Positions 44,214 through 52,858 of a stretch of DNA of 64,000 nucleotides are shown here, piece after piece. The first letter of the stretch is position 1. Each line of letters opens with the position of its first letter. Source of the DNA: Saltatorellus ferox (lineage in GTDB: Bacteria; Planctomycetota; UBA1135; GCA-002686595). The notes beneath the pieces are model-generated. The model did not search any database. It saw only the letters and a program-made list of their open reading frames with translations, and was not told the DNA's origin. The position numbers and the translations under genes are program-made. Location of the stretch: positions 5,709,524-5,773,523 of the forward strand of contig CP036434.1 in the NCBI GenBank assembly GCA_007751475.1. The letters run 5' to 3'.

Positions 44214-44366
44214 AAGCGACACAAACGGACCAGGTCCATCCGTTCCGGAACAAACGGACCAGGTGCATCCATTCCGGAACGAACGGACCTGGTCCGTTTG
44301 TTCCGGAATGGATGCACCTGGTCCGTTTGTTCCGGAACGGATGCACCTGGTCCGTTTGTGTCGCTT
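44214..44366. repeat. 153-bp near-perfect palindrome built from 29-bp repeats
   Basis: The stretch is symmetrical about base 44290. Its 76-bp arms (44214-44289 and 44291-44366) differ at only two positions (44236/44344 and 44281/44299). Each arm holds about 2.4 tandem copies of a 29-bp unit (about 44221-44249 and 44250-44278 in the left arm) that contains ACAAACGGACCAGGT and TTCCGGA. It fills much of the 310-bp gap between two minus-strand genes. It lies just past the stop codon of the ECF fusion (44375), so it may end its transcript or guard its 3' end. Flanking DNA (44137-44160) is C-rich. Confidence 0.9.
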
Positions 44367-44374
44367 GGAGGCGG

Positions 44375-47300
44375 TCAGGGTACTGGAGTCGCCTTTGTTT
44401 CCAGGTGGATGGGGTCTTTGGAGGGGGTCGTCGTCAGTTCGAAGCGTTGGGTCGGCACTTGGATGAGTGGGCCTTTGATGAGGCTCCATTCCCCTGCGGG
44501 GAGCAGGGCGCTGAAGATCGTTCGGTCGCCGACGCGGCCCGCACGTGTCAATGGGACCTTGGCACCGTCCGCTCGCTCCGCCAGCAGCGTCGTGTTCATC
44601 GTTCCCCACACTTCGTTGAGGCCCGTCACAGCCACTTCCACGCGCTTCCAGGGTGGAACGGTGCAGCGGACCGAGCCCGGTGTAACCGAGGTCTCGCTGG
44701 CGGGCTCGACAGGTACCTCGATGCTGGCGTGGTGGGCGCCATCCGGTCCCTGAACGTGAATTCTTGTCGGCGGAACCCCCGAATGGAACAGGACGAAGGT
44801 GCCGTCCTCCTGGGAGCGCGCGCTCAACGTTCCGAGCTCTGGGTCCTCGTAGTGGATCCAGCGCCGCTCGGCGAGCGGCTCGCCCGTTCCCTGGACGAGC
44901 TGCCCCTCCAGGCTGTCGAGGCGCTCCAGCGCGATCTCCCCGAGGTCGATCTGATCCGCCGGACCGATCACGAGCGGATCGAGTTCGACAGCGCGCCGCC
45001 CTTCCGCCGTCAGCTTCCAGTTCCCCACGCCCGCCGATGCAATCGCGTGGAGCTGGCCGTCTTCCCGGGACTTACCATGGACACTTGCGGCCCCCCCCTG
45101 AACGACATCCTCGTCACGGGCCCGCAGGACCGCATCCTGGATGGGCGAACCGTCCTCCGCTGCCACCACACGGAGGTCGACCGTAGCCGCTCTCGTGTCC
45201 AGCAGTGCGCCAACTGGCGCCGCGGGGCTTCGGGTCCGTTCCTCGGCCAATGCCGACGTGAGATCGAGCGTCAATGGGAGCGCAGGATCCGTGAAGGGCC
45301 CGAAGACCAGCAGCGGCAGCCCCGTTTCCGCCTGCGACGCCTGGGGCTTCACCTGAATCCAGACGCGCTCCGTACGGCCCCAGGAGAACTCCACCGGCTC
45401 GTTGAGCGGCAGCCCGAGCGCCACCTGGGAATGATGGTCGAACGGCGATCCGAAGAAGACCGTCATCGAGTACTCGCCCTTCCAATCCCGGGACGGCTCG
45501 GTCGAACTCACCGCGACATGGGCGGTACCCGCAAACTCCTCGCCGTCCGCCAGGAACGTCGCGTGGGCCACGGGCAGGCGAACGAGCTCCACCTTTCGCG
45601 ATCGCTCGCCCGATCCGAAGTCGACGCGCGCGGGCGCATAGCCCGGAACCAGGACAACCCCGGGGACCAGGCTGCCTCCGAACATCTGCGCGTTCACCCG
45701 CACGAGGCCCGACTCCCGGACCTTCGGCTGGACGTGGTCCGGACTGGCGACTCGCTGGCCCGCCGGGATGTCCGGAAGGATCACCACGGCCAGTTCGCCG
45801 TCTCCGGATCGCCAGAGCTCACCGCCCGGCCGAGCCGGGTCCACCAGCATCAGCTCGACCGCTTCCTCCTCGCGGATCGCGAACTCCACGGGCGTGTGGG
45901 TCGCCCCCGGCTTCAGGTAGTCGAGCCGCATGGAAGCTGACCCGCCCGATGGCGCCACGGCCGCCAGGTCGTAGTCCGTCCCGCGGAGAAGCAGCTCGAA
46001 GGAACCGTCCGCCTCCGTCAACGCCTCTTCGTGCGCCAGAGCTCCTCCGGGACTCCATGGAAGCGGCCGAGGCTTGCCTTGCGCCCGACGGCCCTTGGCC
46101 TGCGCCACGCGATCGAAGGCCGTCGATACGAGCGCCCCTTCGATTGGCTCTCCAAGCTGGTCGACCACGCGGCCCGCGACGTGGATCGGCGAGCCGAGAA
46201 CGATGTCCTTGATGACCGGCTCCGCGTCCACGCCCGGGAAACCGATGCCGCCGTACTGTCCCGCCCAGGGGTTCCGCAGCGTCTTCGTCCAGAGCTCCGA
46301 CGGCACCGCCCAGATCAACACTGCGTCGCTGCGGCCAGCCATGGGCCGGCCGTCCTTGTCGAGCACGAAGCCACGCGGGAACGAAGCCTGATGCGCCACC
46401 TCGAAGATGCCGCTCGTCTCCGGGCGCGCCAGGATCTCGTACTCGTCGTAGAAGTTCCGGCCGATGATCACACAGTCGGTCACCGGCCTGCCGTTCTCGT
46501 CCATGACGCGGCCGACCGCCGTCTGGCCCTCGGGAAGCAGAAACTCCACGGGAGCGTCGATCGCCTCCTCGACCAGAAGAGGCAGAGATCCGCGCGCGTG
46601 GCTCTCGGTACCGAGCGTCACGAAGTGCACCAGCGGATCTTCGGGGATCGCAAAGCTCGCGACTCCGTCTTCGGCGGTCACGCCCTCGGCGATCGGCTTC
46701 GGGTTCGGCTCCTCCGGACCGAGCCCCTCCAGTCGCCCACGGTCCGACGCGCCCGTCCGGATCACGAGCCAGCGCACGCCGGGCACCGGCTCGCGCTCTT
46801 CCCCGCTCACGAGACGAACCTGGATCTCGTGCGCGACGGCAGGCGGACTCACCAGGGACGCGACGCGTCGGCCCTCGGTCACCGAGTTCTCTGGCATCGT
46901 CAGTGCGTCGGGCCACCCGGGTTCCCGGGCCGGTGCGACCGCTGCCAGCTCGGGACCCGCCGGCGCCGAAGCGGTAGCCGCTTCCCCGGGCCCCAGCGTG
47001 AGGTAGCCGATCGCCGCCACTGCGGCAACGAGCAGCGGAACCAGCACCGCCGCCGACAGCGCATTGCTTCCCTTGCCTGCCAATCCGGACCGGGCCGCCA
47101 GCGCAAGCGCAGGGAGCACCCACGACCGCTCTTCGCTCTCGGCGTCGAGCATCGTCCGAAGGCGCGCGAGCCCGCGGCTGATCCGCTGGCGCACCGTGGC
47201 CGGGTCGACCTCCATGCGCTTCGCGATCTCGGCCGTGGTGAGGCCCTCGTAGTAGCGCATCACGAGGCAGAGCCGCTGGGATTCCTCCAGCGCCATCACC

Positions 47301-47626
47301 GCGACTGCCACGCGGCTCCGGAACTCGGCGTGCGCGAGGATCTCGTCAGGCGCCGCCGCCGCGTTCGACTCTCGCGTCGCCACCTCTCGCTCGCGTGCCA
47401 CCCGATGAACGGCGCCGCGCTTCGACTCCTGGCTCACGTGACGCGCGGTCTTCGCGAGCCAGCCGCGCGGCCGCTCCGTCGGCAGCCCGTCCTCGCGCCG
47501 AAGCGCGCGCAGATAGGTTTCCTGGACGACGTCCTCGGGCTCGTCGATGCCGGCGACGAGGTGACGGGAAAGGCCGATGAGCCAGTGGCGTTCGACGAGG
47601 AGGGTCTCTAGCTGGGATGAGGTCAT
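44375..47626 (-). CDS. ECF sigma factor fused to a membrane span and very long extracytoplasmic tail
   Basis: The ATG at 47626 gives 1083 residues. Residues ~10-80 form sigma region 2 (EPEDVVQETYLRALRR, PRGWLAKTARHVSQ) and ~110-165 region 4 (LCLVMRYYEGLTTAEIAKRM, RQRISRGLARLRTML). A hydrophobic span occurs at ~190-210 (AVLVPLLVAAVAAIGYLTLG). The remaining ~870 residues hold several carboxypeptidase-regulatory-like beta domains (GRVMDENGRPVTDCVIIG, GRVVDQLGEPIEGALVS, EGQLVQGTGEPLAERRWI). The layout matches the fusion at 566-3250, but the tail is longer. The likely role is regulated transcription tied to a periplasmic signal; this is inference. The longer frame upstream is not family-like. Confidence 0.85.
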   Translation of the reverse strand: MTSSQLETLLVERHWLIGLSRHLVAGIDEPEDVVQETYLRALRREDGLPTERPRGWLAKTARHVSQESKRGAVHRVAREREVATRESNAAAAPDEILAHAEFRSRVAVAVMALEESQRLCLVMRYYEGLTTAEIAKRMEVDPATVRQRISRGLARLRTMLDAESEERSWVLPALALAARSGLAGKGSNALSAAVLVPLLVAAVAAIGYLTLGPGEAATASAPAGPELAAVAPAREPGWPDALTMPENSVTEGRRVASLVSPPAVAHEIQVRLVSGEEREPVPGVRWLVIRTGASDRGRLEGLGPEEPNPKPIAEGVTAEDGVASFAIPEDPLVHFVTLGTESHARGSLPLLVEEAIDAPVEFLLPEGQTAVGRVMDENGRPVTDCVIIGRNFYDEYEILARPETSGIFEVAHQASFPRGFVLDKDGRPMAGRSDAVLIWAVPSELWTKTLRNPWAGQYGGIGFPGVDAEPVIKDIVLGSPIHVAGRVVDQLGEPIEGALVSTAFDRVAQAKGRRAQGKPRPLPWSPGGALAHEEALTEADGSFELLLRGTDYDLAAVAPSGGSASMRLDYLKPGATHTPVEFAIREEEAVELMLVDPARPGGELWRSGDGELAVVILPDIPAGQRVASPDHVQPKVRESGLVRVNAQMFGGSLVPGVVLVPGYAPARVDFGSGERSRKVELVRLPVAHATFLADGEEFAGTAHVAVSSTEPSRDWKGEYSMTVFFGSPFDHHSQVALGLPLNEPVEFSWGRTERVWIQVKPQASQAETGLPLLVFGPFTDPALPLTLDLTSALAEERTRSPAAPVGALLDTRAATVDLRVVAAEDGSPIQDAVLRARDEDVVQGGAASVHGKSREDGQLHAIASAGVGNWKLTAEGRRAVELDPLVIGPADQIDLGEIALERLDSLEGQLVQGTGEPLAERRWIHYEDPELGTLSARSQEDGTFVLFHSGVPPTRIHVQGPDGAHHASIEVPVEPASETSVTPGSVRCTVPPWKRVEVAVTGLNEVWGTMNTTLLAERADGAKVPLTRAGRVGDRTIFSALLPAGEWSLIKGPLIQVPTQRFELTTTPSKDPIHLETKATPVP

Positions 47627-47780
47627 GGGATCGTGGTTCGAGAGGTTCCCCCGTCCATGGCTCCGCGACCGGAAGTGTGACAGCGATTCGGCAGGAGAGG
47701 CCGAACAAAGAGGGCTCCAGCGAGTCCTCGGCCCTCCAGGTAGGATGGACCCGACGTCCTTCCCCCACGACCAGCCTCCC

Positions 47781-48845
47781 ATGAAGTCCCCGCTGTCCCT
47801 GATCTCCGCCGGCGCGCTCGCGCTCGCGCTCACGCTCGCCCCGAGCGCCCTCGCCCAGTCCTTCAACGTCGATATCGGCATGAACCTCGCGTTCTTTGCC
47901 GGGATCCCCAGCGACACCTATGGGGCCGCTGCCGGTCAGCCAGGGACGTGGAACGCGTTTCTTCCCAGCTTCACCGCCGCGCCGCTGGTGGACCTTCTGG
48001 GTCAAAGCTCCACCGTGACCCTGCGCTCCGACGCGACCTCGACGTTCAACGTCTTCCCCGGCGTCATGACGCCGGGCGACGATCAGCGGCTGATGGAAGA
48101 CTTCCACATCACGCCGAACCTGAACCAGAACTCGACCTGGACGTTCGAAGGGCTCGACGATGGCGAGTACGACGTCTACACCTACGCATCGGACCCGAGC
48201 CTCTCCGGACTCCAGACGGTGATCGAGGTGACGCAGTCGCTCGATCCCCCACAGCAGATCGGCGCGGGCTGGCCCGGCGCCCACGCGCTCGGCCAGACCT
48301 ACTCGCTCCACCGTGTGACAGTCATCGGCGGCACCCTGGAGCTCCAGGCGGGCACGCCCGGCGGAATGCTCGACAGCGGCGTTCTGAATGGAATCCAGAT
48401 CATCGGGCCGGGCGGCGGCTTCACCCTCAATTACTGCATGGCGAACGCGAACTCGACGGGCCTCGCCGCCAGCATGGGCGCCACGGGCAGCCCTTTCGTG
48501 GCGAGCAACGACGTCACGTTGACCGCCTCGCGCATGCCCCAGTTCTCCTTCGGCTTCTTTCTCACGAGCCGCATGCGCGGCTTCGTGCAGAATCCGGCAG
48601 GCAGCGCGGGCAACCTCTGCCTCTCCGGCGCCATCGGACGCTTCGTCGGGCCAGGGCAGATCCAGAACACCGGCACCGCCGGCGCGATGTCGCTGGCCCT
48701 CGACCTCACCTCGCTGCCCACGCCGACGGGCTTCGTCGCCGCACAGGCGGGCGAGACCTGGGACTTCACGGCCTGGTTCAGGGACGTGTCGGCGGCCGGA
48801 CCCACCAGCAATTTCGCCGACGGCTACGAGATCGTCTTCCAGTAG
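47781..48845 (+). CDS. secreted protein with shared C-terminal beta module
   Basis: The 354-residue product has a signal peptide (LISAGALALALTLAPSALAQ). Residues ~25-215 are a beta-rich domain (VDIGMNLAFFAGIPSDTYGA, STWTFEGLDDGEYDVYTYAS). The last ~137 residues form the module also seen at 61945 and 63884: NANSTG, FGFFLTSRMRGFVQNPAGS, GNLCLSGAIGRFVGPGQIQN, TWDFTAWFRD and PTSNFADGYEIVFQ. It is divergent from the ECF fusion, with 154 bp between starts, and may be one of its targets. The N-terminal domain is not recognised. Confidence 0.72.
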   Translation: MKSPLSLISAGALALALTLAPSALAQSFNVDIGMNLAFFAGIPSDTYGAAAGQPGTWNAFLPSFTAAPLVDLLGQSSTVTLRSDATSTFNVFPGVMTPGDDQRLMEDFHITPNLNQNSTWTFEGLDDGEYDVYTYASDPSLSGLQTVIEVTQSLDPPQQIGAGWPGAHALGQTYSLHRVTVIGGTLELQAGTPGGMLDSGVLNGIQIIGPGGGFTLNYCMANANSTGLAASMGATGSPFVASNDVTLTASRMPQFSFGFFLTSRMRGFVQNPAGSAGNLCLSGAIGRFVGPGQIQNTGTAGAMSLALDLTSLPTPTGFVAAQAGETWDFTAWFRDVSAAGPTSNFADGYEIVFQ

Positions 48846-48892
48846 CGCCCGACGATTTGCGGTTTGCCGCGGGGTCTGCCAGACTTCGCGGC

Positions 48893-49465
48893 ATGCCCCA
48901 AGCCAAACCGAAACTCGTTGCCTTTGCCGGTTCTCACCGCACGGGATCCTGGAACGTCAAGCTCATCCACGCGGCCGCCGAGGAAGCGCGTGCCCAGGGA
49001 GCGGACGTGGAGGTGATCGACCTCGGCGCTCTCCCGATGCCGATTTTCGACGAGGATCTCGAAGCAGCCGGGACCCCCGAGAACGCCGCGACGTTCAAGG
49101 CGAAGCTCAAGGCCGCCGACGGCTTCCTGATCAGCTCGCCCGAGTACAACTCGGCCTACCCCGCGCTCGTGAAGAACGTGATCGACTGGGCCAGCCGCCC
49201 CGCGCCTGAAGAGGCGCCGCTCGCTGCCTTCAGCGGCAAGGCCTGCGGGCTCTTTGCCGCGTCTCCTGGCGCGCTCGGAGGAATCCGCATGCTGCCACAG
49301 CTACGGAATCTACTGGCCAACATCGGCGTGCACGTCGTGCCGACCCAGTTCGGGCTCGGCAAGGCCCACGAGGCCTTCGGGCCAGGCGGCAAGCTCACCG
49401 ATGAGCGGGCGCTCGGCATGGTCAAGCGAGTCGTGCAGCAGACGATCGAGATCGCGTCCCGCTGA
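48893..49465 (+). CDS. NADPH-dependent FMN reductase-family flavoprotein
   Basis: The 190-residue product matches the NAD(P)H:FMN/quinone reductase family: LVAFAGSHRTGSWNVKLIHAA (FMN phosphate loop) and SSPEYNSAYPALVKNVIDWASR (the FMN ring/NADPH site). The family reduces flavins, quinones, chromate or azo compounds in the cytoplasm. The length is normal. The ATG at 48893 places the flavin loop at residue 13. It lies 47 bp after the secreted-protein gene. Confidence 0.9.
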   Translation: MPQAKPKLVAFAGSHRTGSWNVKLIHAAAEEARAQGADVEVIDLGALPMPIFDEDLEAAGTPENAATFKAKLKAADGFLISSPEYNSAYPALVKNVIDWASRPAPEEAPLAAFSGKACGLFAASPGALGGIRMLPQLRNLLANIGVHVVPTQFGLGKAHEAFGPGGKLTDERALGMVKRVVQQTIEIASR

Positions 49466-49489
49466 TCGCAGTCGCCGCGGGCTCGGCTC

Positions 49490-50149
49490 CTACCAGACGC
49501 CGTTCGAGGGCAGCGGCGCGGTCACGTCCACGACCTCGTCCCGCGTCGGATGCGGCACGACGAGGCGTCGCGCGTGAAGGGCGATGCTCTTGTCGGGGAG
49601 AGGCCGATCCGCGCCGTACTTCAGGTCGCCGAGGATCGGCGTGCCGAGGCTCGCCAGCGCGACGCGAAGCTGGTGTGATCGGCCGGTGACCGGGCTGAGT
49701 TCTACGCGGTTCCGGCCATCCGTGAAGCGGTACTCGGAGCGCGCCAGCTTCGCACCCGGCGTTCCTTCCGGGACGACCTTCACCATGTTGCGCGACGGAT
49801 CCTTGAGCAACCAGTGCTCGACGACGCCCGCATCGGCCAGCCCCGACGGCTTCGGACCCGACGTGATCGCCATGTAGGACTTCTGCGCGGTCTTCTCACG
49901 GAAAGACGCCCCCAATCGCGCCGCGCCCTTGCTCGTCCTGGCGAAACACACGACGCCGCTCACCGGTCGATCGAGCCGGTGAACCACACCGAGAAACACG
50001 TCGCCGGGCTTCTGGTACTCGCGCTTGATCCAGGCTTTCGCGAGGTCGAACAGGCTGTCGTCCTCCGAGCTATCCGGGACGACGGGCAGGCCGGGGGGCT
50101 TGTTCACGCACAGGACATGATTGCAGACGTGCAGAACCTCTAGCTTCAT
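49490..50149 (-). CDS. RluA-family pseudouridine synthase
   Basis: The 219-residue product carries the catalytic motif GVVHRLDRPVSGVVCFARTSKGA (Asp60) and the C-terminal ELSPVTGRSHQLRVALASLGTPILGD, both standard for RluA-type enzymes. It lacks an S4 domain, like RluA itself and TruC-type members. The target could be rRNA or tRNA. Its ATG overlaps the stop of the methyltransferase gene (ATGA), which fits a joint role in RNA modification. Confidence 0.9.
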   Translation of the reverse strand: MKLEVLHVCNHVLCVNKPPGLPVVPDSSEDDSLFDLAKAWIKREYQKPGDVFLGVVHRLDRPVSGVVCFARTSKGAARLGASFREKTAQKSYMAITSGPKPSGLADAGVVEHWLLKDPSRNMVKVVPEGTPGAKLARSEYRFTDGRNRVELSPVTGRSHQLRVALASLGTPILGDLKYGADRPLPDKSIALHARRLVVPHPTRDEVVDVTAPLPSNGVW

Positions 50150-51072
50150 CGGTCGTGGCCGCAGCCCCGTGCCCAGCGTGCGCAGAATCCGGCGGGCAAG
50201 AAGCGCGGCGCCAGACTGGCATCGGAGGGGGCTTCAGGGATGGCGAGTTCTCCTGCGTGGGTCGTGCCGGCGCCGAGGTCCGCGAAGAGGTTCTGGAAGG
50301 CCAGCGGCGAATAGCCGACCGCATACGTGGAGAGGATGATCATCGACGTCGGTGCTGCGATCGCGCCCGCGGTCTCCACGAGCTCGGCGAGGTGATCCTC
50401 GAGCTGCCAGACCTCACCCTTGGGCCCGCGACCATAGTGCGGCGGATCCAGAAGCACGGCGTGATAGCTGGATCCACGCCGCGCCTCGCGCCGTGCGAAG
50501 CGCATGGCGTCCTCGCAGATCACGCGCATGCTGGTGCGGCCCAGCCCGCTCGCCTCCGCGTTGTCGACCGTCCAGGTGATGGCGGTCTTGGAGGCATCGA
50601 CGTGGGTGACGTCCCAGCCGGCCTTGGCGGCGAGCACGCTGGCGGCTCCCGTGTAGCCGAAGAGATTGAGGAGCCTCGGCCGGGACTCGCCCGCCGCTTC
50701 GAATTCGGCTCGCAGGGCCTCGATCGCGGCCCAGTTCGAGGCCTGCTCAGGGAAGAGTCCCACGTGCTTGAACGGCGTCGGGCGCACGAGGAACGTCGCG
50801 TCACCCTCGCGGATCTTCCAGGACGGCGACTCCCCGCGGGCCTCACGCGCGGCCCCCTGGCGCGCCTCCCAGCGGCCTCCGCGGTCGGACTCCCGGACGA
50901 AGGAGAGATCGGCCGCATCCCAGGCACCGGGACTCAGGCGCGGGCGCCAGAGGGCCTGGGGATCGGGCCGCCGCAGCAGCACGGGACCGAACCGTTCGAG
51001 CTTTTCCGCGCCGCCCGAGTCGAGCAGTGCGTAGCTGGAGAGAGGCGGGGATTCGAAGATCGAGGGATGCAC
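50146..51072 (-). CDS. class I SAM-dependent rRNA methyltransferase (RlmI/RlmK-like)
   Basis: The 308-residue product has the pattern of large-ring rRNA methyltransferases: YALLDSGGAEKLERFGPVLLRRPDPQALW near the N-terminus, then the SAM domain RLLNLFGYTGAASVLAAKAGWDVTHVDAS, NAEASGL, and the catalytic-region VLLDPPHYGRGP with a DPPxxGR motif. Such enzymes modify 23S rRNA cytosine or guanine. The GTG at 51072 was chosen because an upstream ATG (51156) would lie across the terminator at 51115-51152. Confidence 0.82.
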   Translation of the reverse strand: MHPSIFESPPLSSYALLDSGGAEKLERFGPVLLRRPDPQALWRPRLSPGAWDAADLSFVRESDRGGRWEARQGAAREARGESPSWKIREGDATFLVRPTPFKHVGLFPEQASNWAAIEALRAEFEAAGESRPRLLNLFGYTGAASVLAAKAGWDVTHVDASKTAITWTVDNAEASGLGRTSMRVICEDAMRFARREARRGSSYHAVLLDPPHYGRGPKGEVWQLEDHLAELVETAGAIAAPTSMIILSTYAVGYSPLAFQNLFADLGAGTTHAGELAIPEAPSDASLAPRFLPAGFCARWARGCGHDR

Positions 51073-51114
51073 GGGGCGAAGAGGATAGCCGCGTCCGGAG
51101 GTCCCCGTGATGCA

Positions 51115-51152
51115 GCGAGGGCCCGACTCTCGAAAAAGAGTCGGGCCCTCGC
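51115..51152. terminator. strong hairpin terminator
   Basis: A perfect 16-bp stem (51115-51130 with 51137-51152) closes a 6-nt loop (CGAAAA). It follows the stop of the Cys-repeat gene (51206) on the minus strand and precedes the methyltransferase gene, so it most likely ends the Cys-repeat transcript. Confidence 0.82.
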
Positions 51153-51205
51153 GCATTCTCCAGGGCGCAGAACCGGGCGGGTTCAGCGTTCCCGAGGGAG
51201 ACGAA

Positions 51206-52483
51206 TCAGTCCTGGACCTTCTGGGAAACGGTCTGGGCCTTCACGGCGTCGCAGCACTTGCCCGACTTCGTCGAGACGGTGGCAGCCTTCTTGGTGGTGC
51301 TAGAGCAGCAATCGCCTTCTTTCTTCGTGGCGACCGTGGCGGCCTTCGCCTTCGTGGCGCAGCACTCGCCCTCGGCTTTCACCGAAACGACCGAAGCCTT
51401 GGCGGCGCTGGAGCAGCACTCGCCATCTTTCTTCGTGGCGACCGTGGCGGCCTTCGCCTTCGTGGCGCAGCACTCGCCCTCGGCTTTCACCGAGACGACC
51501 GAAGCCTTCTTGGCGTCGGTGGCGCAGCACTCACTCTCTTTCTTGACGGCGACCGTCGTGGCCTTCGTGGCGCAACGCTCACCGTCACACTCGGCAAGGG
51601 GCTTTGCGGCAACGACAGAAGCCTTGGCGGCGCTGGAGCAGCACTCGCCTTCTTTCTTCGTGGCGACCGTGGCAGCCTTCGCCTTCGTGGCGCAGCACTC
51701 GCCCTCGGCTTTCACCGAAACGACCGAAGCCTTGGCGGCGCTGGAGCAGCACTCGCCTTCTTTCTTCGTGGCGACCGTGGCGGCCTTCGCCTTCGTGGCG
51801 CAGCACTCGCCCTCGGCTTTCACCGAGACGACCGAAGCCTTCTTGGCGTCGGTGGCGCAGCACTCGCTCTCTTTCTTGACGGCGACCGTCGTGGCCTTCG
51901 TGGCGCAACGCTCACCGTCACACTCGGCAAGGGGCTTCGCGGCAACGACAGATGCCTTGGCGGCGCTGGAGCAGCACTCGCCTTCCTTCTTCGTGGCAAC
52001 CGTGGCGGCCTTCGCCTCCGTGGCGCAGCACTCGCCGTCGGCCTTCACCGAAGCGACAGCGGCTTTCGCGGTCGAGGCGCAGCACTCGCCGTCCTTCTTC
52101 GCGGCAACCGTGGCGGCCTTCGCCTTCGTGGCGCAGCACTCGCCGTCGGCTTTCACCGAAGCGACCGCAGCCTTCGCGGTCGAAGCGCAGCATCCGCCGT
52201 CGGCCTTCTTGGCAACGACCTGGGCCTTGGTCGTCGGGCAAGTCGAGCCGCAGCTCGCCTTGTCGTCGGCCTTGGCAGCAACGGTCGCGGCCTTCGCCTT
52301 GGAAGCACAGCAGCCACCGGCGTCCGCTTTCTGGGCAACGGTCGTGGCCTTGGCCTGCTGCGCGGAGCAGGAAGTCTTGGCCGCGCTGGTCGCAGCACAG
52401 TCTTGGGCCATCAGCGGCGAAGCGCCCAGCCCGAGGGCGAGTGCAAGAGCGGCGAGGCCTTGGAGAAGTTTGTTCATGGTCAA
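51206..52483 (-). CDS. secreted protein made of Cys-Cys repeats
   Basis: The 425-residue product has a signal peptide (LLQGLAALALALGLGASPLMAQ). The mature part is almost entirely tandem ~18-residue units of the form GECCATKAKAATVATKKE, alternating with GECCSSAAKASVVSVKAE. There are 17 Cys-Cys pairs and two ECDGERC variants; every unit is Lys/Ala-rich. Two near-identical 111-residue blocks (period 333 bp, about 51325-51657 and 51658-51990) show recent duplication. Secreted CC repeats could bind metal or form disulfide networks; neither can be decided here. No homologous family is recognised. A terminator follows. The ATG one codon pair later is an equal start candidate. Confidence 0.8.
   Translation of the reverse strand: MTMNKLLQGLAALALALGLGASPLMAQDCAATSAAKTSCSAQQAKATTVAQKADAGGCCASKAKAATVAAKADDKASCGSTCPTTKAQVVAKKADGGCCASTAKAAVASVKADGECCATKAKAATVAAKKDGECCASTAKAAVASVKADGECCATEAKAATVATKKEGECCSSAAKASVVAAKPLAECDGERCATKATTVAVKKESECCATDAKKASVVSVKAEGECCATKAKAATVATKKEGECCSSAAKASVVSVKAEGECCATKAKAATVATKKEGECCSSAAKASVVAAKPLAECDGERCATKATTVAVKKESECCATDAKKASVVSVKAEGECCATKAKAATVATKKDGECCSSAAKASVVSVKAEGECCATKAKAATVATKKEGDCCSSTTKKAATVSTKSGKCCDAVKAQTVSQKVQD
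51325..51990 (-). repeat. 333-bp tandem duplication inside the Cys-repeat gene
   Basis: Two 333-bp copies lie head to tail, as shown by the segment beginning TCGGCAAGGGGCTT at 51591 recurring at 51924. Each copy encodes 111 residues with the same unit order, including the unusual CDGERC unit. Few base differences are visible, so the duplication is recent or is being kept uniform. Boundaries are approximate. Confidence 0.75.
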
Positions 52484-52858
52484 AAGAGGTCAGTGAGAAA
52501 GCGGTGCTTTCGAATCGAGGGCCAAGGTAACGGATCGAGGCGCTCTGCATGGGCGGGGAGCCCTGGCCGAGCACCCCGGCGAAACCCGGGATGGTCTGTT
52601 TTTGAGAAACAGCAACGTCAGGGACGCTGCCGATGGCGACGAATCGAAGTAACGGGTACTTCGACCTTCTCGTTCCACAAGCCTGACGGCTTGTGACGCG
52701 GGAGGCTTGATTTCTGCGGAGAAATGGTCCTGAGGATCCATCTCCCTTCCGGCTCATGGTAGCGGTCCCAAGGCGGTTTCTGTGGTACGACGATAGTAAG
52801 CCATTGTGAGGGGAATCCGAAGGACCGCATCCAACCGGACTTCCTGCGCTATAAACAG
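52484..52858. other. 375-bp intergenic region with two small hairpins
   Basis: This gap lies between the Cys-repeat gene (minus) and the HtrA-like protease (plus), so it should hold divergent promoters. Two compact hairpins stand out: 52645-52663 (7-bp stem, loop ACGGG) and 52677-52694 (stem ACAAGCC/GGCTTGT, loop TGAC). They may be part of a 5' leader of the Cys-repeat mRNA, or unrelated. No RNA gene, ORF with coding character or known riboswitch pattern is recognised. Confidence 0.4.

Noticed and set aside
44214..44366. 29-bp repeats resembling a CRISPR array
   Set aside because: The units are adjacent without spacers and run as an inverted repeat, so they form a palindrome rather than a repeat-spacer array. 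No cas genes are nearby.
51258..52496. Long open frame on the plus strand opposite the Cys-repeat gene
   Set aside because: It is open only because the repeated codons have no stops in reverse. It has no signal, ribosome site or family-like sequence.
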